Positions 53,806-61,506 of a stretch of 64,000 bases of DNA are shown here, in pieces. Each line of letters starts with the position of its first letter. Position 1 is the first letter of the stretch. The notes beneath the pieces are model-generated. The model was not told where the DNA came from, did no database searches, and saw only the letters and a program-made list of their open reading frames with translations. This DNA is from Blautia argi (GTDB taxonomy: Bacteria > Bacillota > Clostridia > Lachnospirales > Lachnospiraceae), in assembly GCF_003287895.1 (NCBI RefSeq), contig NZ_CP030280.1, positions 2,548,501 through 2,612,500 of the forward strand, written 5' to 3'. The position numbers and the translations under genes were made by a program.

Positions 53806-54114
53806 TTAACGCCCGTCGGCACCCATGCATACCTGCACGTAGTTCTCGCCATATGTGTTTGATATTCCACAAATGCCAATAAAAAAAGAATCCACCAGCA
53901 GCTTTCCCTGTTCTGAAAGATTCTCCCATTTTATATCCATGTGCCCGTTTTCCATGTAGCAAAGAACTTTATCCTCCGTAAGCGCTTCTACGGAATTTAC
54001 CAGATTCTGTGTCAGAACAGAAACCGCTGCACAAATGATATCATTTCCAGTTTTTGCATAACCTGCATGGCCGTCTACTGTAAGACCAGTTGGTGTAATA
54101 TTTACTACAATCAA
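53806..54114 (-). CDS. Phage-encoded Prp-type cysteine protease
   Basis: This 102-residue protein starts at TTG 54114 after AAAGGGGTGG. It matches ribosomal-processing protease Prp (YsxB): catalytic His 16 in DGHAGYA and Cys 28 in GNDIICAAVS, with the same 12-residue spacing as H22 and C34 of S. aureus Prp. Host Prp removes the N-terminus of ribosomal protein L27 at an LQFF-A type site. Here the gene sits 20 bp before the scaffold, and both scaffold and capsid carry LQLFA near their N-termini. A capsid-maturation role is therefore strongly suggested. Confidence 0.85.
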   Translation of the reverse strand: MIVVNITPTGLTVDGHAGYAKTGNDIICAAVSVLTQNLVNSVEALTEDKVLCYMENGHMDIKWENLSEQGKLLVDSFFIGICGISNTYGENYVQVCMGADGR

Positions 54115-54145
54115 AGCTGTACCACCCCTTTCCTGAAAATGGATA

Positions 54146-54177
54146 TAAAAATACCACCGGCCATTACGACTGGTGGT
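54146..54177 (-). terminator. Intrinsic terminator between minor capsid and protease/scaffold genes
   Basis: On the minus strand ACCACC and GGTGGT (54172-54177 and 54153-54158) form a stem over a 13-nt loop, followed by ATTTTTAT. It begins at the stop codon of the 52-residue gene and could tune expression between the packaging and capsid genes. Confidence 0.55.
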
Positions 54178-54335
54178 TATTCTTCTACAACTTCAAAATA
54201 TTTTGGAGGATACAAATAATCCTCTCCTGAGTCATCTACGATTCTGTAAAAACCTTTCTCTACAGACATCACATCATATATTTTCCCGTTTGTTAAAACT
54301 AAAAATTCAGTCTTTCCAATGAATTTAACCTTCAT
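54177..54335 (-). CDS. Small conserved phage protein downstream of the minor capsid gene
   Basis: This is a 52-residue ORF (MKVKFIGKTEFLVLTNGKIY, then DVMSVEKGFYRIVDDSGEDY, ending KYFEVVEE). The start is the second of two ATG codons, and it overlaps the minor capsid stop by 11 bp. The compact beta-rich sequence looks SH3-like. Proteins of this kind recur after minor capsid genes that carry a C-terminal extra domain. An immunity-type role for that domain is possible but speculative. Confidence 0.75.
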   Translation of the reverse strand: MKVKFIGKTEFLVLTNGKIYDVMSVEKGFYRIVDDSGEDYLYPPKYFEVVEE

Positions 54336-55944
54336 CATCCAGCCACCTCTTTACCTTAAACTTAACCTTCCCAACGGTTTCTTCCTGGAACCAGTGTACT
54401 TCTGCCGATAATTCCTCTCCCGTTTCTTCGTCCTGTAATATGCCAAAGCCTTTTGCATGTTGCCATTTTGATGGTGTTCCGCCAAATTCTTTCGATAAGC
54501 CTTCTGCAACTCCTTCATGAAGCGGATGCTTCGTACCCTTTCCGGCAAAAACTTCTCCGTTTTGTATTCTGGTTCCCGGAGCAAATTCATATTCTACACC
54601 TGTTGTTTTATCTACAACCTTATAATTTTTGAATTTTGCCCCAACACTCTTTGGAATCTTAATATCCTTTACTGGTATTGTATCAGTTTCCATTGCTTTT
54701 GTATAGGCTTTCTTTGCAGCTACCGCTTTGGCACTGTTACTCCGGTCAAACCCGATAACCTGCTCTCTGTCTTTCCTCCGTACTAATTTAGGATTTTTCT
54801 GTAGGTATTCTTTCATGTGTGCTTCTTTTTGCTTTAATTTTACAGATGCCGCCTCAAAAGCTTCTTTATCTCCTATCTCATCATAAAGCATACATTCTCT
54901 TTTTTGTTTCCGGATATCCCTTTCAATACTCCTTTGAATCTGCATCTTTTTATATAGTTTATCGTTCTCTTCAAAATCTTCCGTAGGGAAATAGCGTTTT
55001 CTGGATATGCCGGGTATAAAAGGTACTGGGTGATGTCCGCAATTAATACCAAGGATTCCATCTGGTTCTCCATAAGATGAGTCTTTCAAAGGATAATATC
55101 TCACCTTTTTGTTATGCAAATCGGTTGTATATCCACTTCCATTATTCCGGTCAAATATCTTCCCTTGGTCTTTTGAACATTTAGGTCTGGCTCCAGGGTG
55201 ACTGCTCATCTGTACCAGATTTAAGCCTCTATCGTCCATTCTGGCAAAAGTTGCTTTATTGGCGACATTTCCAGCAGTCGCACGAAGCGTCATAGAAACA
55301 TACGCTTCCGGGGTCCACTCCCTGCCTTTTTTGTCCACAAAAGCTGGGATTCCTTTTTGGTTAAATTCCTTGATAACTTCCCTGATTGCCTGCTGCCTGG
55401 ATTCTGCTCCTATAGCTTCTGCATTTACATGCTTCCCCAGAACATCAAGAAATTCTTGCTTATTGGTAATTTCTTCTGCTTTATCTACCGCAGACTGCAC
55501 CAGCTTTTTATATACATCTCTCGCTTTATACAGCATGGTTGTATTGCAAAGATTTAAAGAGTCTATCGCCTGGCTTCTGACTGCTTTTACAGCTTCTCGA
55601 ACATTCTTACTCTCTTTTACAGGAACTGTACCCTTCACAATCCCTTGACGTTCCAACTCGGTCAGCCCTGGTTCTACTCTCTCCATCACAATATCTACTA
55701 CTTCCTGCAGCATACGCTCTACCGTTGTAGCTCCAAGCCCTGCAGCTTTTGCAATGATTTTAATATTCTCTTCATTCAATTTTCCTATTTCGGCCATTTT
55801 CTGCATTAACCAGGTATCTGAGTCTATTGGCTGGTCGTAGTTCTGTATGTGCCGGATAATGTTCTGCATAATGAGGGTTTCCATATCTTCATAGACTGAA
55901 GTGCCAAAATCAGATATTTCCTGCCTTTCTCCCCTTGTTAGCAT
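54325..55944 (-). CDS. Phage minor capsid protein 2-like (head morphogenesis) with C-terminal extra domain
   Basis: This 539-residue protein follows the portal, as expected for the minor capsid protein 2 group. A long helical N-terminal region leads to the characteristic Cys/His segment QMSSHPGARPKCSKDQGKIF and GILGINCGHHPVPFIPG near residues 250-310. From about residue 430 a distinct domain begins (EYEFAPGTRIQNGEVFAGKG; HPLHEGVAEGLSKEFGG; WQHAKGFG; AEVHWFQ). It resembles the toxin-like nuclease domains attached to some phage head proteins. It is likely packaged in the virion; the activity of the C-terminal domain is uncertain. Confidence 0.8.
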   Translation of the reverse strand: MLTRGERQEISDFGTSVYEDMETLIMQNIIRHIQNYDQPIDSDTWLMQKMAEIGKLNEENIKIIAKAAGLGATTVERMLQEVVDIVMERVEPGLTELERQGIVKGTVPVKESKNVREAVKAVRSQAIDSLNLCNTTMLYKARDVYKKLVQSAVDKAEEITNKQEFLDVLGKHVNAEAIGAESRQQAIREVIKEFNQKGIPAFVDKKGREWTPEAYVSMTLRATAGNVANKATFARMDDRGLNLVQMSSHPGARPKCSKDQGKIFDRNNGSGYTTDLHNKKVRYYPLKDSSYGEPDGILGINCGHHPVPFIPGISRKRYFPTEDFEENDKLYKKMQIQRSIERDIRKQKRECMLYDEIGDKEAFEAASVKLKQKEAHMKEYLQKNPKLVRRKDREQVIGFDRSNSAKAVAAKKAYTKAMETDTIPVKDIKIPKSVGAKFKNYKVVDKTTGVEYEFAPGTRIQNGEVFAGKGTKHPLHEGVAEGLSKEFGGTPSKWQHAKGFGILQDEETGEELSAEVHWFQEETVGKVKFKVKRWLDDEG

Positions 55945-55953
55945 TTAAACCAC

Positions 55954-57453
55954 CTACGCTTTATCTTTCCCAGAAACCTTTTCATCAGAATCCCTACTGT
56001 TTTTCTCTTCTTTGGAGGTTTCTTCATTTTCTTCACGATGTTCCGATTCTGATTCATTTTCACCCTCCACATCTGTCCAATTGACATTATCCACATCAAT
56101 CTGATTATCTCCTGCAATCCTCTCCAGCTCCTTCTGGGCTTCTTTTTCATCACATTTATTGATTTCCATGATTGCCGATAACTTAGAACGTAGCCCACCG
56201 TTGACCAGCTTAATGTTCTTGTCTATCGTAGCATTGGAATCCTCAATGATAGAATCATCAAAGTCTATCGTAGCTTCCACAACTGTTCCTGTATCCAAAA
56301 AGGAAACCGCCCGGACAACGGACTGTATGGCATCATTCACCAGAAGGTTGTGTTTCTGCCTGTTCTGGTATAAATCAGATTTATCTGAAATAACCTCTGT
56401 GGCAGTTTTTACGCCACCGTTCTCAAACCGGTATCTTCCGGTTCCCATTCCACATTTAAAGCTTAAAAGGTCTATGCTCCTCTGGATTCCAAGTTCATGC
56501 TCCTGGGCACGGATAGACATATCTACCTCTGTCAGCTTCATGTCACTTTCCCGGTCACCCGGCATCATATAATATACAGTTTCCTTTGAGTCAAAGGTTG
56601 GCTGCCTGATACCTTCCTTCTCCATTTGAATTTTCGCCATGGCAATGGGTACCAAAATTCTTTTCCTTCCGAGGATAAATTCGTTTATGTAGCTGTCATA
56701 CACAACGTCACAGCCTTTTAATTGACTTATGGCATTAGAAAAGACAGAAACACCCAGAGGACTGTCCATATCTATGTTGTTATAGATGTTTGGCGTCAAA
56801 ATCTGAAAAAGAGGAATCCTGCTGCCTGTATTGATAAGCGGTATGATGTCCTCAGGCGGTTCTATCTCTTTTCCGGATTCTGCATCAAGATATTTGTTCT
56901 CCAAATAATAGCTATCTGCAGTTTCTCCCTCTTCCGGATTCCCGAATCTGTGTATCTGCAGATACACTCTTTCCTTTCCGTCTACAACTCTGGTGCTGCC
57001 AAAGGCGCACTCTGTTATTTCCCCGTTATCCCAGGACAGCGGATAAATCATGTCTGCCCGGATATAATCAATGATAATCTCATCATCTCCGCCCATGTAT
57101 TCCACAAAGGCGCCGGTTCCCAAAGCAAACGCCAATTCAATCAAACGATTTCCATTGACCCGGAACTTATTAGAAGCCAGAACCTCTTCCAGCCGTGTGC
57201 TGTAATCTCCCGCCTTTATGGATACTTTTTCATTTAACAGGAGATTCGCCCAATCCTCACAAATAGTCTTTGCCATTCCCAGGCGGAAGCGTTCCTGTTC
57301 CGTCGTAACTGCCCCATTGTAAACCTTATAGTGATGAAATTTTTTCACATCATTCTGGTACCATTCCAGCCATTCATCAATATGGCTGTAGGTTTCATCT
57401 GGAACTGTGTTATACTGCTGTGATTCCAGATATTGGCGTATTACATTACTCAT
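55954..57453 (-). CDS. Phage portal protein (SPP1 gp6 type)
   Basis: This 499-residue protein lies between terminase and minor capsid genes. SPP1-type landmarks include EWYQNDVKKFHHYKVYNGAV near the start, ALGTGAFVEYMGG, and the C-terminal DKNIKLVNGGLRSKLSAIME. It ends in a highly acidic/basic low-complexity tail (about 45 residues rich in E, S and K). It forms the dodecameric DNA entry ring that docks TerL. Confidence 0.9.
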   Translation of the reverse strand: MSNVIRQYLESQQYNTVPDETYSHIDEWLEWYQNDVKKFHHYKVYNGAVTTEQERFRLGMAKTICEDWANLLLNEKVSIKAGDYSTRLEEVLASNKFRVNGNRLIELAFALGTGAFVEYMGGDDEIIIDYIRADMIYPLSWDNGEITECAFGSTRVVDGKERVYLQIHRFGNPEEGETADSYYLENKYLDAESGKEIEPPEDIIPLINTGSRIPLFQILTPNIYNNIDMDSPLGVSVFSNAISQLKGCDVVYDSYINEFILGRKRILVPIAMAKIQMEKEGIRQPTFDSKETVYYMMPGDRESDMKLTEVDMSIRAQEHELGIQRSIDLLSFKCGMGTGRYRFENGGVKTATEVISDKSDLYQNRQKHNLLVNDAIQSVVRAVSFLDTGTVVEATIDFDDSIIEDSNATIDKNIKLVNGGLRSKLSAIMEINKCDEKEAQKELERIAGDNQIDVDNVNWTDVEGENESESEHREENEETSKEEKNSRDSDEKVSGKDKA

Positions 57454-57463
57454 TCCTTCACCT

Positions 57464-58777
57464 CTACGCTGCTATATATAAAATATCTTCCTGGACGCTT
57501 TCTGTGCTGTATTCTGTGGAATCCAGGGAATCCACGTTCATAAGCCCGTCATCCAGCCGGACATCTTCGTTTTTCTTTGTATCGTCATATACCGCATTTT
57601 CAAACGCTTCTTTGATATGCTCGCAATGCTTCATAATCTTCCAGCGGTGCTGGGCAATCAAGCTGTTATAGAAAGCAATCCTGTCATTGATAGGGCCTTT
57701 GATTGCATTTTTAATCTCTATGGATACATGGGCGTCTATGCATGCCATTTCAAGCCCGGCAATCAAAGTCTGCTCTGCACTGTCGCAGTAAGCCTCATAG
57801 ACTTTAAATCTGCTCTGGGCACGTTTTACAAAGTCTATAAAATCCTCCTGAAGCTGTTTGGGATTAATACGTTTTTTGCAATAATACTCGTCCAGAACAA
57901 CCACCTGCTTGTATCCTCTTGTGAATCCTGTCAGGGTAAAAGAATGAGCCGACTTCGTCCCTCCGAAATCGACTCCGATAACTGCATATGAAATTGGATT
58001 CTCCTCAAGCCATTCACTTGTTATCAAATAATCTTTCACATTATCTGCAAACTGCTGATAAATTAAACCTTCTGCTGCCACCCACAAACCTAAGATAAAG
58101 CGTTTATAGAACACACTGCTGTGTGGCCACTTCCGCTTATACTCTTCGATTTTCTTCTGAGATAATGTAAGATTATCCTCCATCATGAAATGCAGATGGT
58201 AAACTCTTTTTTCTTTTGCCTTTCTGATGAACTCTTCATTGATATAGTTGTGAGGATTCTCTGGGTTGCAGTTCATCCACACTTTGGAACCTTCTACAGA
58301 GCAGCGCCCCATCATCTGGTCTATGAAATTCTGTGGGAATAGTGCCGCCTCATCTGCGTAAGCTCCTGCTGCTGTAAGTCCCTGTAAAGCATCCTGGCTA
58401 GCTTCTGTACTAGCTCCATACAGGTAATAGGTATTTGTCCCTATTTCAATCCTTGCATCTGTGCCGGAACGGACATATTCATAAGGCCAGCCCCACGCTT
58501 CTAGCATCTGCAGCATAGGACGTACCACGTTTTTCTTTAGCGCACCCATGGTCTTTCCGGCCAGGATAAAGGACTGCCCGGAAAACATCTCCTGGGACCA
58601 TGTGAGGAAGCCAATAATCATTGCAATGGTTTTTCCGGAACGGATTGCCCCGTCTGCAATAACAATATCATTCTCACTGGACATCGCCATTGGACGCCAC
58701 CAATGTATCAAGCGCCTTTGCTGCTCAGAGAAGGGCTTAAAATCAAATCTCGCTGGTCTTTTCTTTTTCTTCGGCAT
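57464..58777 (-). CDS. terL: Terminase large subunit
   Basis: This 437-residue packaging motor is of PBSX/SPP1 type. Walker A is GAIRSGKT near residue 45, Walker B region [10 protein letters not shown], and a coupling-motif region MNCNPENP follows. The C-terminal RNase-H-like nuclease domain starts with [18 protein letters not shown] and contains YCDSAEQ. The gene overlaps the small subunit by 35 bp and is followed by the portal after 10 bp. It translocates and cuts phage DNA. Confidence 0.95.
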   Translation of the reverse strand: MPKKKKRPARFDFKPFSEQQRRLIHWWRPMAMSSENDIVIADGAIRSGKTIAMIIGFLTWSQEMFSGQSFILAGKTMGALKKNVVRPMLQMLEAWGWPYEYVRSGTDARIEIGTNTYYLYGASTEASQDALQGLTAAGAYADEAALFPQNFIDQMMGRCSVEGSKVWMNCNPENPHNYINEEFIRKAKEKRVYHLHFMMEDNLTLSQKKIEEYKRKWPHSSVFYKRFILGLWVAAEGLIYQQFADNVKDYLITSEWLEENPISYAVIGVDFGGTKSAHSFTLTGFTRGYKQVVVLDEYYCKKRINPKQLQEDFIDFVKRAQSRFKVYEAYCDSAEQTLIAGLEMACIDAHVSIEIKNAIKGPINDRIAFYNSLIAQHRWKIMKHCEHIKEAFENAVYDDTKKNEDVRLDDGLMNVDSLDSTEYSTESVQEDILYIAA

Positions 58778-59693
58778 CTTGCTCCTCCTTTTTGCTGAAC
58801 AAATTATCTATGTCTTCCTGGGTTGGATTCATGGCTTTCAGGAAGGAGGTAATGTTCTCGTTATCCTCATCATGGTTTCCAAGTTCCTGGTTCATAGCAA
58901 ATTCTGCACGCCTTATTCTGATCTGCTGCTCTTTTGTTGCCATATCCATATGCTCTGTAAGCCATTCCAGGGCTTTCATTCTGTCCGGCAATTTAATGCT
59001 TGCGCCATCTTTTCCCTGTTTTACTTCTGCAATCAGGGTTCCATCTACTTCTGAGGAATCTTTGAAGCGAACAACATTCACTCTTTTTGTAAGGGTTTTC
59101 TTTTCTCCTGTTTCCTCATCTTTTACCTGCACTGGTCCGTATACTGCCATCACTGGGACATCTTCCTGGCCAAATTCTACGAAATCTGTTACATCTGAAA
59201 AGGCTATATCCATGTATTTCTGAAAGATGTCAGATTCATCTAACATTTCCTGGTTTAGACGGTTCTGTTTTAGCCTGAGGATTTCACTTTTAATTTCAAT
59301 ACTTTTCAATAGATTTGATGCATTTCCGCAAGCTGTTGCGTAATCAACTTGAAACGCTTTCTGATATGCCTTTGTAGCATTAAAACATTTTACATAATAT
59401 AAACAAAAAAGCCTTTGCTTATCGGTAAGTTCAGTATTTTCTATCACCTGCTCAACCGCTTCTGCAATGGCTTCTTTTTTGATGCTATTTTCATTGTTTT
59501 TTTGTGTGCACACCTTTTTCTTTTTTGTGTGCACACTTTTTCCACCTTCCTTCGACCACTTGTATCTGGTCTTCCAGGACTTTACTGTATTTATTGTTAC
59601 ACCGTATTTCTCGGCTATTTCTTTGTACTTCATGCCATTTAGGTAATCCTGATAGGCAAGTTCTGCATTTGTTGCCTTTACTTCTCCACCCAA
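58743..59693 (-). CDS. terS: Terminase small subunit
   Basis: This 316-residue protein starts at TTG 59693 after GAGGTGG. The N-terminus has a phage-terminase HTH ([20 protein letters not shown]), a Lys-rich spacer and then a Terminase_2-type domain ([36 protein letters not shown]). It recognises pac DNA and regulates TerL. An ATG at 59697 with an excellent site is out of frame by one base. One surplus G in the GGG after it would make ATG the start (MFGGEV), similar to the other +1 errors in this window. Confidence 0.9.
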   Translation of the reverse strand: MGGEVKATNAELAYQDYLNGMKYKEIAEKYGVTINTVKSWKTRYKWSKEGGKSVHTKKKKVCTQKNNENSIKKEAIAEAVEQVIENTELTDKQRLFCLYYVKCFNATKAYQKAFQVDYATACGNASNLLKSIEIKSEILRLKQNRLNQEMLDESDIFQKYMDIAFSDVTDFVEFGQEDVPVMAVYGPVQVKDEETGEKKTLTKRVNVVRFKDSSEVDGTLIAEVKQGKDGASIKLPDRMKALEWLTEHMDMATKEQQIRIRRAEFAMNQELGNHDEDNENITSFLKAMNPTQEDIDNLFSKKEEQDAEEKEKTSEI

Positions 59694-59725
59694 ACATCAC
59701 CACCTCTCTTCGTTTGTTTTGTAAA

Positions 59726-59799
59726 TGGATCCTCTGGGGTTCGAACCCAGGGCTGCCCGGTTATGAGCCGGGTACTCTAACCTGCTGAGTTAAAGGTCC
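59726..59799 (-). tRNA. tRNA-Met (anticodon CAT), prophage-encoded
   Basis: A complete cloverleaf is read on the minus strand: acceptor GGACCTT, D arm ACTC/GAGT, anticodon arm CCCGG-CTCATAA-CCGGG with CAT, 5-nt variable loop, T arm CTGGG-TTCGAAC-CCCAG, acceptor AGGATCC and discriminator A. The acceptor stem has one C-A mismatch (pair 4) and one G-T pair, unlike the usual host elongator tRNA-Met. No CCA is encoded. It lies 33 bp before terS. A CAT anticodon could also be an Ile2 tRNA, but the body resembles elongator Met. Confidence 0.9.
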
Positions 59800-59810
59800 T
59801 TATGGGGATT

Positions 59811-59836
59811 AAAAAAGACACCCGGGATGGGTGCCT
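59811..59836 (-). terminator. Intrinsic terminator upstream of tRNA-Met
   Basis: On the minus strand GGCACCC and GGGTGTC pair over a 4-nt loop (59817-59835), followed by TTTTTT. It separates the small accessory genes from the tRNA and terS. Confidence 0.75.
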
Positions 59837-59861
59837 TCTGATTTTTTAATTTTCTTTTTTT

Positions 59862-60090
59862 CTAATTATTTTTTCGCATTTTGCTATTTTTGCATGTAGT
59901 AATACCACCCAAAAAAAATCCTGATATTATAACTACTATATTTACTATAATATCTTGTTCATTTACCATAGTAATCAAATACGGGATATAAACAACACCT
60001 AATACCTTTTCTAAACCTTCTCCCATACTTTTTATAGAGTATAATTTGTCTATAGATTCTTTTTTCAGATTTTTATTATCTTCTATCCAT
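59862..60090 (-). pseudogene. Small membrane protein, start disrupted by one surplus base
   Basis: The frame from 59862 reads a 75-residue protein with a helical N-terminus (IEDNKNLKKESIDKLYSI) and a hydrophobic segment (VNIVVIISGFFLGGI). It has no start in phase. Dropping one C from CC at 60087-60088 gives ATG 60090 in frame. That ATG has GGAG five nt upstream and is coupled to the previous stop as TAATG. The corrected start is convincing, and the error has the same sign as four others in the window. Function unknown; a one- or two-segment membrane protein. Confidence 0.6.
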
Positions 60091-60164
60091 TATTCTCCTA
60101 TTTTTCTAAATACAAATATCAGTATAGTGATTACAACACACCAATATATTATTGAAATACTCAA
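60090..60164 (-). CDS. Tiny single-segment membrane peptide
   Basis: A 24-residue ORF starts at TTG 60164 with GGAAGGAG six nt upstream and ends with TAA overlapping the next ATG. The peptide (MSISIIYWCVVITILIFVFR, then KIGE) is one hydrophobic helix with a basic end. Strong ribosome site and coupling support translation. It may be a small toxin-like or lysis-modulating peptide; no family was recognised. Confidence 0.5.
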   Translation of the reverse strand: MSISIIYWCVVITILIFVFRKIGE

Positions 60165-60237
60165 CCTTTGCTCCTTCCAATTTTATTATTAATACAAAAA
60201 GACATATTCAACAAGAAAATACGTCTTTTGCAAATCA

Positions 60238-60363
60238 TCAATTAGCTTTTTTAGTTGGTTTTGGTCCAGGACCTACCCAAAATCTAAATGCTTTTTTCCC
60301 ATGATCTTTTGCATAAACTTTAGTTCCATCTTTTGCCGTAATCCAAGCACGGAAAATATACAT
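60238..60363 (-). CDS. Small basic phage protein of unknown function
   Basis: This 41-residue ORF (MYIFRAWITAKDGTKVYAKD, then HGKKAFRFWVGPGPKP) starts at ATG 60363 with AAAGGAG nine nt upstream and stops with TGA at 60238-60240. The sequence is basic and aromatic with no membrane segment. The 9-bp hairpin at 60375-60399 includes part of its ribosome site, so its translation may be controlled. Function unknown. Confidence 0.65.
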   Translation of the reverse strand: MYIFRAWITAKDGTKVYAKDHGKKAFRFWVGPGPKPTKKAN

Positions 60364-60374
60364 TCAATCATCTC

Positions 60375-60399
60375 CTTTCGCAATTTCTACTTGCGAAAG
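60375..60399. promoter_or_regulatory. Perfect 9-bp inverted repeat overlapping a ribosome site and a divergent -35 box
   Basis: CTTTCGCAA (60375-60383) and TTGCGAAAG (60391-60399) are perfect complements over a 7-nt loop. On the minus strand the 3' arm runs into the AAAGGAG of the 41-residue gene. On the plus strand the right arm contains the TTGCGA -35 box. A further TTGCGAA half site is at 60424-60430. It is a candidate repressor operator or RNA switch. Confidence 0.55.
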
Positions 60400-60419
60400 T
60401 ACGATTACAGTGTTATAAT
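60391..60419 (+). promoter_or_regulatory. Plus-strand promoter TTGCGA-N17-TATAAT
   Basis: TTGCGA (60391-60396) and a perfect TATAAT (60414-60419) are 17 bp apart. This predicts a start near 60426 with no ORF downstream but a terminator at 60475-60501. Confidence 0.6.
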
Positions 60420-60425
60420 TTAGTT

Positions 60426-60502
60426 GCGAATTAAATTAAACCTTGTTGACTGTATTCATACTTTCAACTAGTAGCCAAGCATCTTGTGTGCTTGGTTTTT
60501 TC
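60426..60502 (+). ncRNA. Candidate small RNA (about 77 nt), opposite to the surrounding genes
   Basis: The segment is bounded by a good promoter (60391-60419) and an intrinsic terminator. It is transcribed against all neighbouring genes and has no plausible ORF. It lies in the gap between the ImmA-type gene and the 41-residue gene, so it could be antisense to the leader of the latter. No Rfam family was recognised. Confidence 0.45.
60475..60501 (+). terminator. Intrinsic terminator of the candidate small RNA
   Basis: CCAAGCA (60475-60481) pairs with TGCTTGG (60489-60495) over TCTTGTG, followed by TTTTTT at 60496-60501. The T-run is only on the plus strand. Confidence 0.75.
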
Positions 60503-60526
60503 TATGTAAAGGATTTCTCCTTAACA

Positions 60527-61042
60527 TCATTTATGAATTTGTCTGTACTGAACTTTTGCTGCTGCCAGCGAAACTCCACAATATTCAGCAATTTCATCTA
60601 TAGTCAAATCTTTTGCTAAATCATAAGGAACTAATAATTCTCCACCAAACGCATCCGCTTGCCATTCAGGATCTTTATACGGTGGTATATTTTTTGTACC
60701 CGTTCTGGCAAACACTACCGTCTCTTTTGAATGTTCCAAGTAGTGGTATAATTCATGTGCCATTGTCAATCTATCCCTGCCACTACCTTCACAAGCCCTC
60801 AGATACACATCACTTCTTATCATAATTTCATTTCTTTCTGGAAATGTTAATCCATGACACTCGCCCATCTCTTCCACTTCACCTACACGAAATGTAAATC
60901 CAGGTATAATCCTTGGTAATGTCTTTTCCAAAAAATCCACAATTGGAAAATACAATTCTTTCTCAGCACTCTGAATCTTTCTGATAAGCCTGCTTGTATT
61001 TCTTATATCGTCTCGTGATTTAGGTTTTGCCATATACCCCAT
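60527..61042 (-). CDS. ImmA/IrrE family metallopeptidase
   Basis: This 171-residue protein starts at ATG 61042 with AGGAG eight nt upstream. The zinc-protease motif HELYH is at residues 96-100, preceded by RDRLTMA and followed by EWQADAFGGELLVP, which supplies the third ligand region. ImmA-type peptidases cleave or antagonise a partner XRE repressor. Here the XRE gene is directly upstream in the same operon (10-bp gap). Confidence 0.9.
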   Translation of the reverse strand: MGYMAKPKSRDDIRNTSRLIRKIQSAEKELYFPIVDFLEKTLPRIIPGFTFRVGEVEEMGECHGLTFPERNEIMIRSDVYLRACEGSGRDRLTMAHELYHYLEHSKETVVFARTGTKNIPPYKDPEWQADAFGGELLVPYDLAKDLTIDEIAEYCGVSLAAAKVQYRQIHK

Positions 61043-61052
61043 AGATTCACTC

Positions 61053-61403
61053 CTATCTGCCTAGTATTTTACGTATTTCTTTCATTTCTTCATCTGACAA
61101 ACTCTTAAAACTTCTTGCAAAAGCCAACGCTAACTCTCTTTCCTCCGATTCAATTTTACTCAAATCAATTTTTAAGGAACTTTTTCCTTCATAAGCTAAC
61201 GATTGCAAAATTGCCAGTTCATCTGAAGATAACTGATATTTTTCTCCCAACACATCTATCCATGTATCCGGAACCTCTCTTTTACCATTTTCCACTGCGG
61301 ATAAATATGCCACGGTAACACCTAAATTAGAAGCCATATCTTTTAATAATTCATCATGGTCTATCCGAAGTTTCCTTAACTCCTTGCCAAAATTAGTTAA
61401 CAT
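61053..61403 (-). CDS. XRE family transcriptional regulator (ImmR-like)
   Basis: This 116-residue protein has an N-terminal helix-turn-helix (FGKELRKLRIDHDELLKDMA, then VTVAYLSAVENGKREVP) and a helical C-terminus. It has its own consensus promoter at 61446-61474 and a 23-bp palindrome upstream at 61507-61529. Paired with the ImmA-like protease it forms a repressor/antirepressor module. It may be the phage repressor or an accessory (moron) switch, because it lies inside the late-gene direction just ahead of terS. Confidence 0.88.
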   Translation of the reverse strand: MLTNFGKELRKLRIDHDELLKDMASNLGVTVAYLSAVENGKREVPDTWIDVLGEKYQLSSDELAILQSLAYEGKSSLKIDLSKIESEERELALAFARSFKSLSDEEMKEIRKILGR

Positions 61404-61445
61404 AGCACTCCCGTCCTTTCATTGGTTTCCCCTTGATACATTTGT

Positions 61446-61474
61446 ATTATATATTTTTCTGTTTAATATGTCAA
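61446..61474 (-). promoter_or_regulatory. Consensus sigma-A promoter of the XRE-ImmA operon
   Basis: On the minus strand TTGACA (61469-61474) and TATAAT (61446-61451) are perfect and exactly 17 bp apart. The start site should be near 61439, about 36 nt before the XRE ATG. This is a strong, probably lysogen-active promoter. Confidence 0.85.
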
Positions 61475-61506
61475 CTCTTATTTTATTAATTATTCTATAA
61501 TTTTAA

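Noticed and set aside
53503..53882. Long plus-strand frames opposite the scaffold gene.
   Set aside because: They are antisense shadows of the Glu/Asp-rich scaffold coding sequence, with Ser/Leu/Arg-rich translations and no start signals.
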